Shown here: piece after piece, positions 18,657 through 28,128 of the stretch
Numbering within the stretch: the stretch's first letter is position 1
Layout of the letters: each line of letters opens with the position of its first letter
Assembly (NCBI GenBank): GCA_003220535.1
Contig: QHSU01000065.1
Location: 1-64,000, forward strand
Length of the DNA stretch: 64,000 bases
Reading direction: 5' to 3'
DNA from: Candidatus Rokuibacteriota bacterium
Lineage (GTDB): Bacteria; Methylomirabilota; Methylomirabilia; Rokubacteriales; CSP1-6
Program-made: the position numbers and the translations under genes
The notes under the pieces: generated by a model
Database searches by the model: none
Told to the model about the DNA's origin: nothing
What the model saw: only the letters and a program-made list of their open reading frames with translations

Positions 18657-20123
18657 TCAGCGTCGGAGGTGGGATTTGAGGACTTTGCCGGTTGGGCTGC
18701 GCGGGAGGGCGTCGAGCACCGTGAGCTGTCGGGGGTACTTGAACGCAGCCAGGCGATCCCGGCAGTGGGTGACCAGCTCGTCGGGTGTGGCCGTCAGCCC
18801 AGGGCGCAGCGTCACGAAGGCGGCCACGTCTTCACCCAGCTCGGGGTGAGGCATGCCGACGACGGCAGCTTCGGCGACCGCGGGGTGCGCGAGGAGCACC
18901 GCTTCCACCTCAGGCGGGAACACCGAGTACCCGCCGCGGAGGATCCGCTCGCGCTTGCGGCCGACGATGGTGACGAGACCGTCGGCGTTCACCGTGGCGA
19001 GGTCGCCGGTGCTGAACCATCCGTCCACGAGAACCTCGCGCGTCTCCTCCGGAGCATTCACGTAGCTCTCCATCGCGGAAGGGCTCTTGATCAGGAGCTC
19101 GCCCACCGCGCCGTTCGGCAAATGGCGGCCGGTGTCGTCGACGATCCGGATCTCGACGCCCGGCACGGGTCGGCCGATCGCGTCTGGCGATTCGATCGGG
19201 TCCATCGCCTGATACGAGATCGGGCGGAAGAGCTCCGTCATCCCGTAGCCGCGGACGATCCTGATGCCGGTGCGCGCACGCCACTCCTGCGCCAGATCCC
19301 ACGGACACGGCGCCGCGCCCGAGACCCCGATGCGCACCGACGAGAGGTCTGCGGCGGCGAGGTCGGCGTCCAGGAGCCGGCGGAACATCGTCGCGACGCC
19401 TGGAAAGACCGTGACGCGATGGCGGCGGATTGCCTCGACGACCGTCTCGGGCGCGAAACGTTCCACCAGAGCCACGGTACCGCCGACGAGCAACGGAGCG
19501 AGGAGGGCGCCGTTCAGGCCGAACGAGTGGGCGAGCGGAAGCGTCGCCAGCACGACATCGGCGTGCGTCAGCGCCATCACCGGACCTGCCCACGACTCGA
19601 TCGCAAGCTCGAGCGCCGCATGTGACAGCACTGCGCCCTTCGGCCGCCCGGTGCTGCCAGACGTATACAGAATCAACCCAGCGTGAACGGGCTCGGGCGT
19701 GGCGGCGCGGGGGGACCCGGACGGCGGAGTGGGACCCCTTCGTGGGTGACGGAGCCGTCCGGGTCCCCCCGCGCCGCCACGCCCGAGCCCGCCTACGATG
19801 GCTGCATCGATGAGAAGTGTTGGTCTGAGGTCGGCGAGGATTTCGGCTCGCTCGTCGGCTTTCAAGAGTGGGTCGAGCGGAGCGACGGTGGCGCCGAGTT
19901 TCCAGCCGGCGAGCAACGCCACCGCGAACGCCCAGTGGTTTCCGATCGCGAGCGCGATGCGGTCCCCAGGCTGGACGCCCTTCGCCTCGAGGATCGCGGC
20001 GAAGGCGTCCGCCCGACGGTCCAGCTCGTCGAACGTGACCGCGCCGCCCTCCCAGACGAGGGCGGGCTTGTCCGGGGTGCGACGCGCGCTGGCCTCGAGG
20101 CGGCGAACGAAGCTCTCCGCCAC
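18657..20123 (-). CDS. class I adenylate-forming enzyme (acyl/aryl-CoA ligase) carrying an in-frame palindromic insert
   Basis: LILYTSGSTGRPKGAVLSH, GYGMTE, GWFSTGDLATVNADG, SPTGKVLKSHLRR; insert GLGRGGAGGPGRLRHPRRGPTPPSGSPRAATPEPVHA. Confidence 0.88.
   Translation of the reverse strand: MAESFVRRLEASARRTPDKPALVWEGGAVTFDELDRRADAFAAILEAKGVQPGDRIALAIGNHWAFAVALLAGWKLGATVAPLDPLLKADERAEILADLRPTLLIDAAIVGGLGRGGAGGPGRLRHPRRGPTPPSGSPRAATPEPVHAGLILYTSGSTGRPKGAVLSHAALELAIESWAGPVMALTHADVVLATLPLAHSFGLNGALLAPLLVGGTVALVERFAPETVVEAIRRHRVTVFPGVATMFRRLLDADLAAADLSSVRIGVSGAAPCPWDLAQEWRARTGIRIVRGYGMTELFRPISYQAMDPIESPDAIGRPVPGVEIRIVDDTGRHLPNGAVGELLIKSPSAMESYVNAPEETREVLVDGWFSTGDLATVNADGLVTIVGRKRERILRGGYSVFPPEVEAVLLAHPAVAEAAVVGMPHPELGEDVAAFVTLRPGLTATPDELVTHCRDRLAAFKYPRQLTVLDALPRSPTGKVLKSHLRR
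19688..19791. repeat. long inverted repeat IR-C inside coding sequence
   Basis: 19688-19725 pairs with 19754-19791, 38 bp perfect (cgggctcgggcgtggcggcgcggggggacccggacggc), 28-nt loop. Confidence 0.97.
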
Positions 20124-20131
20124 GGAGCCGG

Positions 20132-21487
20132 TCAGGCGAAGAAGTCTTTGAGGTTGATCCGCTGCCAGACGTCGGCCGGCACGCGGTGTCGGGGCGTGTA
20201 GGCCGCGAGCGAGGGCTTGGCCGTCGCGTCCACGCCCCACTTCGCGCTCATACCGTCCTCGCGGGCCGAGGGATCGAGGTCGGAGCCGCGCGCGTTCGTA
20301 ATGATCGTGATGTCACGGTCGGGTTGGCAGCGCGTCGCGATCGCCCAGTTCACCTGCCGGTCGTCGAAGACGTCCACGTCGTCGTCCACGACGACGATGC
20401 GCTTCATGTAGAGATCGGCGCCGAGCGCCGCCAGAATCGCGTTCTTGGCCTGGCCCGGGATGCGCTGCTCGATGGAGATGAAGCAGGTGAAGGGGCCCGG
20501 CACGCGCACCGCCTTGACCGACGGGACCATCGCCCGCACGGCACGGAAAAGGTTCGCCTCCATCGGGATCGTGGACAGGAGCATGTGGTCGAGGTGGGCG
20601 ACGGTGATGTCCTGGAAGATCGCGTCCCGCCGATGCGTGATCGCGTTGACGCGGACGATCTCGCGCTGGCGCTCGCCGAGGCTATAGCCCGTGAACTCGC
20701 CGAAGGGCCCCTCGGGGGTGCGCTGTCCCGGCAGGATCTCGCACTCGAGCACGATCTCGGCGTGGGCTGGCACGAGCACGTCGGAGGTCTGACACTTCAC
20801 GAGCTCGAGCGGCTCGCCCAGCAGCCCGCCCATGATCCCGCGCTCGTCCTCGTCGATGGATCCGATGGCGAGCGCGCCGAGGGCGATCGCCGGGTGCACA
20901 CCGATCACCAGCGCCAGGGGCAGGGACTCGTTCCGCGCCTCGGCGATCCGCTGGAACTCCCACAGGTGCTTGCCGGTCGTCAGGTGGATCGACGTCGTGT
21001 CGCGGCCCTTGATCTGGAGCCGATTGTAGGCGCAGTTCCAGATCTCCCGCGTTGGGTCTTTCGCGAAGGAGATCGCCGCCGTGACGTATGCGCCGGCGTC
21101 GCCCTCGTGGTGGACGATCTGGGGCAGGTCGTAGAGGTTGATCCGGTCACCCTTGAGGACAACTTCCTGCACGGGTCCGGCGGCCACGACCTTGGGCGGG
21201 AGAGGCTTCTCCATCGCCCGGAGGTAGGTCGCCTGCGTCGCCTCAGGCGCTGCGTTCATGGCGGCGGCGAGCCGCGGCCGGCTGGCGTGGAGATTGGTGA
21301 GGACCGGGAACCTGGTGCCCTTGACGTTCTCGAACAGCAGAACGGGCCGGCGCTTAGCCTCGCGCTCGAGCTTGACGACGAGCGCGGTGATCTCGTACCG
21401 CGGATCGACGGACCCCGCGACGATCTCGAACTCGCCCGCCTTCCGCCGCTTGATGAGATCGAGATAGCTCCGGAGGTCTTGCGCCAT
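20132..21487 (-). CDS. UbiD family decarboxylase
   Basis: MAQDLRSYLDLIKRRKAGEFEIVAGSVDPRYEITALVVKL...GPFGEFTGYSLGERQ...DDDVDVFDDRQVNWAIATR. Confidence 0.9.
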   Translation of the reverse strand: MAQDLRSYLDLIKRRKAGEFEIVAGSVDPRYEITALVVKLEREAKRRPVLLFENVKGTRFPVLTNLHASRPRLAAAMNAAPEATQATYLRAMEKPLPPKVVAAGPVQEVVLKGDRINLYDLPQIVHHEGDAGAYVTAAISFAKDPTREIWNCAYNRLQIKGRDTTSIHLTTGKHLWEFQRIAEARNESLPLALVIGVHPAIALGALAIGSIDEDERGIMGGLLGEPLELVKCQTSDVLVPAHAEIVLECEILPGQRTPEGPFGEFTGYSLGERQREIVRVNAITHRRDAIFQDITVAHLDHMLLSTIPMEANLFRAVRAMVPSVKAVRVPGPFTCFISIEQRIPGQAKNAILAALGADLYMKRIVVVDDDVDVFDDRQVNWAIATRCQPDRDITIITNARGSDLDPSAREDGMSAKWGVDATAKPSLAAYTPRHRVPADVWQRINLKDFFA

Positions 21488-21505
21488 GGCGCTTAGGATA
21501 CTGAA

Positions 21506-22201
21506 TCAGGCGTTGCCCGGCACCTTCTTTCTCCCGTTCTGGTTGTTGAGCCACCACCCCAGCGCGACGATGATCGCGGCCGGGACCAACGGCAACAGCC
21601 CGAGGCCGGGCGCCGTGTGGTCGATCCAGCGGGCGAGGCTCTGGTCCTTCAGGACCATCTCGCCCGCGACGTAGCCGAGGACGCCGCCGCCGAGCCAAAT
21701 GATCCAGACGAAGCGGTTCATCAGCGTGGCCAGGAGGCCGCTGCCCCAGACGACGATCGGCAGCGACAGCGCGATTCCAAAGACCACGAGCGTCATGTCG
21801 CCGTGGGCCGCGGCGGCGACGGCGAGCACGTTGTCGAGGCTCATGACCGCGTCGGCGAGGATGATGATCCAGACGGCCTCGCGGAGCGAGCTGCCCTGCC
21901 GCACATGTCCCTCGGCGCCAGTCTCCTTGCGGACGAGCTTGAGCGCGATCCAGAAGAGCAGCGCGCCGCCCACGAGCTGCAGGAGCGGGATCCGTAGCAG
22001 GAACGTCGCGACGGCGATGAACGCGAGCCGGAGACCCACCGCACCCGCGGTGCCCCACACGCGCCCCCAGAGCTGCTGACGCGTCGGCAGCGTCCGGACC
22101 GCGAGCGCGATGACGAGGGCGTTGTCGCCCGCGAGCGTGAGATCGATCACGATGATTCCGACGACGCGCGCCCAGAACTCAGGATCCATCAGAAAGAGCA
22201 T
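21506..22201 (-). CDS. TerC family integral membrane protein
   Basis: IIVIDLTLAGDNALVIALAVRTLP...AVWIIILADAVMSLDNVLAVAAAAHGD. Confidence 0.9.
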   Translation of the reverse strand: MLFLMDPEFWARVVGIIVIDLTLAGDNALVIALAVRTLPTRQQLWGRVWGTAGAVGLRLAFIAVATFLLRIPLLQLVGGALLFWIALKLVRKETGAEGHVRQGSSLREAVWIIILADAVMSLDNVLAVAAAAHGDMTLVVFGIALSLPIVVWGSGLLATLMNRFVWIIWLGGGVLGYVAGEMVLKDQSLARWIDHTAPGLGLLPLVPAAIIVALGWWLNNQNGRKKVPGNA

Positions 22202-22204
22202 ACG

Positions 22205-22300
22205 TCACTCCACCAGCGCTTTCAGGAGCGCGACCAGAACGCGCCCCACCACGATGAGCGCGATGGCGATGGCCAGACCTTGATAGCGATTGACCGTCAT
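22205..22300 (-). CDS. 31-aa hydrophobic microprotein MTVNRYQGLAIAIALIVVGRVLVALLKALVE
   Basis: ATG with upstream AGGGGAG, single TM-like helix, 3 nt before the terC-family start; too short for the ORF track. Confidence 0.45.
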   Translation of the reverse strand: MTVNRYQGLAIAIALIVVGRVLVALLKALVE

Positions 22301-22381
22301 CTCGTGTCTCCCCTGGGAGCGAACGAACGGAGTTCGCCGCCGATTGGCGGCGTGCTTCAGGAGACGAACGGGACGACGGCG

Positions 22382-22705
22382 CTAGTGGTCTTCGGAGGAC
22401 GGGGCGTGGCTCGGGGACGGCAGGTGAGCGAGCCTCACCTGCGGGAGCCAGTCATCGGCGGTCGGCTGGCGTGCGGCCAGCGCCGGAGGCGCCACCCGAC
22501 GCGGCGACACCAGGTGCTCGGCGCGTTGCCGAGGGATCGCGCGCCGGGCGGCGATCGCCTGTCGACCGTGAGACTCCCGGCGGACATGGATGGACTCTTC
22601 GACCTCGGAGTCCTCGACGTCGAACTCGAAGGCGCCCGGCAGCGGCGTCGTGAGATCGAACGACAGCCAGGCCGTCAGCAAGAGCAGGATCCGACGCGTT
22701 CGCAT
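22382..22705 (-). CDS. hypothetical secreted protein
   Basis: MRTRRILLLLTAWLSFDLTTPLPGA signal-like N-terminus. Confidence 0.4.
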   Translation of the reverse strand: MRTRRILLLLTAWLSFDLTTPLPGAFEFDVEDSEVEESIHVRRESHGRQAIAARRAIPRQRAEHLVSPRRVAPPALAARQPTADDWLPQVRLAHLPSPSHAPSSEDH

Positions 22706-22730
22706 CGGGTCTATTGTACGCGGACGCCGC

Positions 22731-23756
22731 TCAGAGCTTGTAGAGCGTGCGGCAGTTGTCGGCCAGCACCTTGCGCTTCTGGGCGTCGGTGAGGTCGCCG
22801 CGGTCCCTGATCTCGTCGATCGACTCGGGGTAGCTGTGGTCCCAGTGCGGGTAGTCGGACGCGTAGACGATCTGGTTCTCGCCGCAGAGCTTCAGCGCCT
22901 GGGGCAGGAGCCACTCGTCGGCCTCGCACGAGAAGTAGATCTTGCCCGACCGCACGTAGTCGCTCGGCTTCTTCTTGAGGGCCGGCGCCTCGATCTCCCC
23001 GCGCTTGGCGTACTCGTCGTCCATCCGCTCCATCCAGTACGGCGCCCAACCGCAGCCGGCCTCGAGAAAGGCGATGCGGACGTCGGGGAAGCGCTCGGGG
23101 ATCCCCTCGAAGACGATCGAGGTGAGCTGGCGCATCTGGCCGAAGGCATGCGAGCAGGTGTGCGCCTGGATGAACGACGGGAACAGATCGACGCCGGCGC
23201 CCCCGAGGTGCGAGCCCGAGGCGTGGATGCCGAGCATCACGTCGAGCCGCTGGGCTTCCTCGTAGACCGGCATGAAGCGCTCATCGCCCAGGACGTGGCT
23301 GCCGTCCGCCGACAGCATCGCACCGGAGTGGCCGAGCTCGCGCACCGCGCGGCGGAGCTCCTTCGCCGAGGCCTCCGGGTCCTGGATCGGCAGGAGGGCG
23401 ACCGACTTCAGGCGCGGGCTTTTCTTGATGAACTCCTCGTGCATGAAGGTGTTGTACGCCCGGCAGAACTGCACGGCCCAGGCCCGGTCCTTCAGAAAGG
23501 ACATGAAGAGCCCGAGCGTCGGGAAGAGCACGGCCGCTTCCATGCCGCCCTTGTCGAGCGCTCGCAGCCACTCGTCGGCGGTTCCGGCCGTGTCGTGGAA
23601 CTTCGTGATGAGCCGCCGGTCCCAGCCGTCGGACGGCACAAGCGGGAAGGAGAGCTGCCGATCGCGGTACGGCGCGTCCATGTACTTCACGAGCTGCTGG
23701 GCGGTCTCGGTCACGTGGCCGTCGGCATCGAGCACCGTCATCGCCGTTTCCTCCAT
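22731..23756 (-). CDS. amidohydrolase family protein (ACMSD-like)
   Basis: VLDADGHVTET...FPTLGLFMSFLKDRAWAVQFCRAYN...IHASGSHLGGAG...YASDYPHWDHSYPESI. Confidence 0.85.
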   Translation of the reverse strand: MEETAMTVLDADGHVTETAQQLVKYMDAPYRDRQLSFPLVPSDGWDRRLITKFHDTAGTADEWLRALDKGGMEAAVLFPTLGLFMSFLKDRAWAVQFCRAYNTFMHEEFIKKSPRLKSVALLPIQDPEASAKELRRAVRELGHSGAMLSADGSHVLGDERFMPVYEEAQRLDVMLGIHASGSHLGGAGVDLFPSFIQAHTCSHAFGQMRQLTSIVFEGIPERFPDVRIAFLEAGCGWAPYWMERMDDEYAKRGEIEAPALKKKPSDYVRSGKIYFSCEADEWLLPQALKLCGENQIVYASDYPHWDHSYPESIDEIRDRGDLTDAQKRKVLADNCRTLYKL

Positions 23757-23775
23757 CGGGGAATCGCTTCGATCC

Positions 23776-25485
23776 TCATGGCTTCTTGCAGATCACGTTG
23801 AGCAGTGCCTGGCGCTTCTCGTCGCGCACGACCTTGAGCGCGCGGGCCAGCGCCTCGGGCAGCGCCGCCGGGTCCTCGACGCGCTCGGCGTGGCCGCCGG
23901 AGGCGCGGCACACCAGCTCGTAGTCGGGCGCCGGCTCGAGGTCCGAGAGCGGCATGGTGGCCGACTTGACGCCGGCACCCGCGGGCGCGTGGCTCTGTAC
24001 CGCGCGCTTGACCGCGTTCCAGGCGCGGTTGTTGAAGATCACGAACAGTGCCGGCAGATTGTACGCGCGGGAAACGAAGTGAGCGGCGGTCGGAGCGCCG
24101 AAGATGTAGGCGCCGTCGCCGACGCAGCAGATGACCGTCTTGTCCGGCGCGGCCAGCTTGGCCCCGAGGGCCGCGCCCAGGCCCCAGCCGAGGCCGCCGG
24201 CCGGCGACGACCCGAAGTAAGTCCCCGGCGCGCGGAAGCAGCCCTGGGTCGGATCGAAATCGTACTCGTCCACGAGGATGGTCCGGTCGTCCACGAGATC
24301 GCCGACGCACTTCGAGACCCAGACCATCTCGAGGGGTTTTTCGTTCTGCGCCTTCCGCGCCGTCGCGGCCCACGTCTCGCGGAGCCTCCGGTGCTCGGCG
24401 TGCCAGCGCTGCGTGCGCTCACCGACGGCGGCGGCGTCGACACGCGGCCGGACGGCCTCGGCGAGCGCGCTCAGGTTCAGGCTGACCGTGCCCGACAGCG
24501 CCGCGTCGGCCGGGAACCCTCTGATCGGGTAACGCGCGAAGAGCGGATCCACCGCAATCTGGACGATCTTCGTCTCGGGCCGCGGCGCCTTGAGCGCAGG
24601 AAACCACAGCACGTCGGACTCGACCGCCACGACGCAGTCGGCGTCGTCGAGATACGGCGTCGCATCGAAGCCCGCGTGGAGCGGGTGATCCTGGGGGAAG
24701 TTCACGTAGGTGTGGAACTGATCGATCACCGGCGCGCCGAGCGCTTCGGCCAGCCTGACGAGCGCGGCGACGGCGAGGGGGTCGCGGCCGGCAGCCTTGG
24801 TGAGGATGATCGGGTTGCGAGCCGCGGCCAGGAGCCGCGCCGTCTCGGCGATCGCCTCGGGTGCCGCGACCGCCGCGGCCGGACGGGGCGCCCGGCTCGC
24901 CTCGGCATACTCGAAGGTCTCCTGCTTCTCGGCCAGGACTTCACGGGGCAACGTGAGATAGACGGGCCCGCGCGGCTCGGCCTGGGCGAGCGACAGCGCG
25001 CGGTCGACGACCGTCTCGAGCTGGGTGAAGTTCCGGAGCTCGTAATCCCACTTGACGTACTCGCGGACCATCCCGGCCTGATCGAAGGATTCCTGCGCCC
25101 AGTGGATCGCGCGGTTGCGGCTGCCGTGCAGGCCGGCCTCGGTGAGCGGGTTGCGCCCGGCGCTGAAGAGGATCGGCACGTTCGAGCGCGCGGCGTTGAT
25201 GATGCCGCCGACCGCGTTGCCGGCGCCGACGATCACGTGGACCATGACGACCTGGGGTCGCCCGGTGACCATCGCGTAGCCGTGAGCCATGCTCACCGCC
25301 GGCGTCTCGTGCGGGATCGTCATCGGCCGCGGCAACGCCTGGCCCTGGGAGAGCCGCTTGGCGTAGGCGTCGATCAGCGGCGCGAAGTCCGTGCCGGAAT
25401 TCGCGAAGAAGTACTCGACGCCGCGGGCGGCCAGGAGCTCCAGGTAGGCTTCGGCGGTGCTTTCGACGCTCGCTCGCTTGGTCAT
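23776..25485 (-). CDS. thiamine pyrophosphate-dependent enzyme (acetolactate synthase/benzoylformate decarboxylase-like)
   Basis: GVEYFFANSGTDFAPLIDAY...PHETPAVSMAHGYAMVTGRPQ...GDGAYIFGAPTAAHFVSRAYNLPALFVIFNN. Confidence 0.88.
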   Translation of the reverse strand: MTKRASVESTAEAYLELLAARGVEYFFANSGTDFAPLIDAYAKRLSQGQALPRPMTIPHETPAVSMAHGYAMVTGRPQVVMVHVIVGAGNAVGGIINAARSNVPILFSAGRNPLTEAGLHGSRNRAIHWAQESFDQAGMVREYVKWDYELRNFTQLETVVDRALSLAQAEPRGPVYLTLPREVLAEKQETFEYAEASRAPRPAAAVAAPEAIAETARLLAAARNPIILTKAAGRDPLAVAALVRLAEALGAPVIDQFHTYVNFPQDHPLHAGFDATPYLDDADCVVAVESDVLWFPALKAPRPETKIVQIAVDPLFARYPIRGFPADAALSGTVSLNLSALAEAVRPRVDAAAVGERTQRWHAEHRRLRETWAATARKAQNEKPLEMVWVSKCVGDLVDDRTILVDEYDFDPTQGCFRAPGTYFGSSPAGGLGWGLGAALGAKLAAPDKTVICCVGDGAYIFGAPTAAHFVSRAYNLPALFVIFNNRAWNAVKRAVQSHAPAGAGVKSATMPLSDLEPAPDYELVCRASGGHAERVEDPAALPEALARALKVVRDEKRQALLNVICKKP

Positions 25486-25509
25486 CGTCTCTCTCTCCCT
25501 CGAGTTGAG

Positions 25510-26523
25510 CTATTTGAGCCGCAGCCGGAGCATCCGGCGAGCGTTGCCCTCGTAGATCTTCACCTTCTCGTCCTCGGTGGCGCGCATCCGCGTCATCGCC
25601 TCGATGGTGTCGCGGATGAAGCCCGGCCCCTTCTCGGGATCGAAGGGCATGTCGGTCCCGAAGAGGACGTGGTCGGCCCCGAAGAAGGCCAGCCCGGACT
25701 CCATGGCGTGCCAGGCGCCGAAGAGGGCGGTGTCGCCGTAGAACATCTTGAAGTACTCGATCGGCGGCTTCTGCAAACGCGCGAGCGCGGCCATGTCCTC
25801 GGCATCGTCGGTCCGGCTGCCGAGCTGATCCAGGCCGCCGCCGACGCGGCCGGCGCAGAACGGGATCATGGCGCCCATGTGGTGCGTGATGATCTTCAGC
25901 CGGGGATGGCGATCGAAGATTCCGGAGAAGACCAGGCGCCCCATCGCCACGGAGGTCTCGTACGGCCAGCCGAACGCCCACCACATGTCGTACTTCGACC
26001 GCTTCTCGCTCGCGTAGTCGGCGAATGCCGCCGGCCGCGCCGGATGCATCCAGATCGGCAGGTCGCGCTGGGCCATCCGGTCGAAGACCGGCTGGTACTC
26101 CGGCAGATCGAGCGGCCGTCCGGCGACGTTGGTGTACACCTGCACACCCGTGGCGCCGAGATCGTCGATCGTCCGATCGATCTCGCGCACCGCGGCGTCG
26201 GGATTGTTCATCGGGAGCGACGCGACGAAGCCGGGGAAGCGGTCAGGGTTCCGGGCGACCACTTCGGCCATTCCGTCGTTGGCGAGCCGCGCGAGCTCGG
26301 GGCTCACGTCGGGGCCACCCACGACCTCGATGGGCGGGTTGGCGAGCGTGAGGACCTGCGTGTAGCCCTCGTAGCGGTCCATGAGCCGCAGGCGCTCCGC
26401 GACGTCGACCAGGACGGGGATCCCCGACATCCGCTTTTGCAGCGTCATGCCCGGCGGAGCCACCTGCAGCATCCGATCGAAATAGCGGCGCGGCATGATG
26501 TGCGGAAAGATGTCGATCTTCAC
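25510..26523 (-). CDS. amidohydrolase family protein
   Basis: VKIDIFPHIMPRRYFDRM...GFVASLPMNNPDAAVREIDR...FGTDMPFDPEKGPGFIRDTIEAM. Confidence 0.85.
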   Translation of the reverse strand: MKIDIFPHIMPRRYFDRMLQVAPPGMTLQKRMSGIPVLVDVAERLRLMDRYEGYTQVLTLANPPIEVVGGPDVSPELARLANDGMAEVVARNPDRFPGFVASLPMNNPDAAVREIDRTIDDLGATGVQVYTNVAGRPLDLPEYQPVFDRMAQRDLPIWMHPARPAAFADYASEKRSKYDMWWAFGWPYETSVAMGRLVFSGIFDRHPRLKIITHHMGAMIPFCAGRVGGGLDQLGSRTDDAEDMAALARLQKPPIEYFKMFYGDTALFGAWHAMESGLAFFGADHVLFGTDMPFDPEKGPGFIRDTIEAMTRMRATEDEKVKIYEGNARRMLRLRLK

Positions 26524-26564
26524 CAGGCCTCCTGGTCCCTCGGTGCTAGGCCTCGGGGATCCGT

Positions 26565-26586
26565 CGCCTGAGGATAAGCTCAGGCG
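26565..26586. promoter_or_regulatory. inverted repeat cgcctgag-N6-ctcaggcg in divergent promoter region (possible operator)
   Basis: perfect 8-bp arms between divergent genes starting at 26523(-) and 26623(+). Confidence 0.35.
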
Positions 26587-26622
26587 GCCCCGAAAGAAAG
26601 AAGCAGGGTAGAGTAGGGGGCC

Positions 26623-27360
26623 ATGACGTCGGGGCGTGTCCGGGGCGGCGTCAACCAGTACGGGTTCAGCGTCGGCATCCTCATGCTCGACACGCGATTT
26701 CCCCGGATCCCCGGCGACATGGGCAATGCCGCGACCTTCCCGTTCCCGGTCCGCTACGAGCGCGTGAGCGGCGCCGACCCCGATCTGGTCGTGCGGCGGG
26801 GCGCGGCGGGCCTCTTGCCCGCGTTCCTCGAAGGAGCGCAGCGGCTCGAGCGCGAAGGGGTGGGCGCGATCACCACCAACTGCGGATTTCTCGTCAAGTT
26901 CCAGCGCGAGATCGCCGCCTCGGTCCGGGTGCCCGTGTTCACCTCGAGTCTCCTGCTGGTCCCCCTCGTCCACCGTCTACTTCCGCCCGGACGGCGTGTC
27001 GGCATCATGACCGTGAACGCTGGGACGCTCACGGCAGAGCATCTCGCCGGCGCGGGCATCGGCGGCGACATCCCGATCGCCGTCGCCGGGATGGAGACGG
27101 AGAAGGAGTTCACCCGCGTGCTCCTGGGCAACGAGCTGGTGCTGGACGTGGATGTCGCGCGCGAGGAGCACGTGCGAGTCGCGCGCCGGCTCGTCGCCGA
27201 GCACGGGGACATCGGCGCGGTCGTGCTGGAGTGCACCAACATGCCGCCGTATACCGCCGACATCCAGCGCGAGACCGGACTTCCCGTCTTCGACATCGTC
27301 TCGCTCGTCACCATGGTCCACGCGGCACTCGCCGCCGGCCAGCCGCCTCGACCGGCGTGA
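26623..27360 (+). CDS. aspartate/glutamate racemase family protein
   Basis: VGILMLDTRFPRIPGDMGNAATFPFPV...AITTNCGFLVKFQ...VVLECTNMPPY. Confidence 0.85.
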   Translation: MTSGRVRGGVNQYGFSVGILMLDTRFPRIPGDMGNAATFPFPVRYERVSGADPDLVVRRGAAGLLPAFLEGAQRLEREGVGAITTNCGFLVKFQREIAASVRVPVFTSSLLLVPLVHRLLPPGRRVGIMTVNAGTLTAEHLAGAGIGGDIPIAVAGMETEKEFTRVLLGNELVLDVDVAREEHVRVARRLVAEHGDIGAVVLECTNMPPYTADIQRETGLPVFDIVSLVTMVHAALAAGQPPRPA

Positions 27361-27369
27361 CCGGCTGAC

Positions 27370-28128
27370 GTGACAGAGGTCGCCGGCGCGCCGAACGGAT
27401 GGCTCGTCCAGACGCGGGGCCTCACGAAGCGGTTCGGCGGGCTGGTGGCGGTGGACGATCTTCCCCTCGCGCTTCGCCCCGGCGAGGTGCGAGGGCTCAT
27501 CGGACCCAACGGCTCGGGCAAGACGACGACGGTCAATCTGCTCTCTGGCCTGTACCGCGCCGATGGGGGAGACATCCGCCTGCGCGGCGAGCGCATCGAT
27601 CGCCTGCGACCGCACCAGATCACGGCGCGGGGTGTGGCCAGGACGTTCCAGACTCCGAAGCTCTTCGGGAACATGACGGTGCTGGAAAACGTCCTGCTGC
27701 CGGCCCTGGCCGAGCTCGGCCGGGGCGGCCACCGCCCGATGCCCGAGATCATCGACCGCGCCCGCCGGCTGCTCGAGCTCGTCACCCTGGACGGCCAGCG
27801 CCACGCGCTGGCCAAGGAGCTGTCCGGCGGTCAGAGCATGCTGCTGCAAATCGCGCGCGGCCTCATGGTGAACCCGATCCATCTTTTCCTGATGGACGAG
27901 CCGTTCGCGGGGGTGCATCCCACGATCAAGGACACCATCATGGAAACGATCCTCCGGATGAACCGCGAGGAGCGTGTGACGTTCCTGATCGTGTCCCACG
28001 AGATGGCGACCTTGCGCCGGCTCTGCCCGCGGGTCTCGGTGATGCACGAGGGCAAGCTCATCGCCGAGGGGTCGTTCGAGGAGATCGCCAACCACGCCGC
28101 CGTCCTCGAAGCCTACCTGGGGCGGTAA
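27370..28128 (+). CDS. livG: branched-chain amino acid-type ABC transporter ATP-binding protein LivG
   Basis: Walker A GPNGSGKTT, LSGGQSMLLQIARGLM. Confidence 0.9.
   Translation: MTEVAGAPNGWLVQTRGLTKRFGGLVAVDDLPLALRPGEVRGLIGPNGSGKTTTVNLLSGLYRADGGDIRLRGERIDRLRPHQITARGVARTFQTPKLFGNMTVLENVLLPALAELGRGGHRPMPEIIDRARRLLELVTLDGQRHALAKELSGGQSMLLQIARGLMVNPIHLFLMDEPFAGVHPTIKDTIMETILRMNREERVTFLIVSHEMATLRRLCPRVSVMHEGKLIAEGSFEEIANHAAVLEAYLGR

Noticed and set aside
22300-22385. yybP-ykoY manganese riboswitch upstream of the TerC-family gene
   Set aside because: Only one simple hairpin; consensus loops could not be identified.
23272-26571. 1099-aa plus-strand ORF
   Set aside because: Antisense shadow of three well-supported minus-strand genes; low-complexity R/G/D composition typical of high-GC spurious ORFs.
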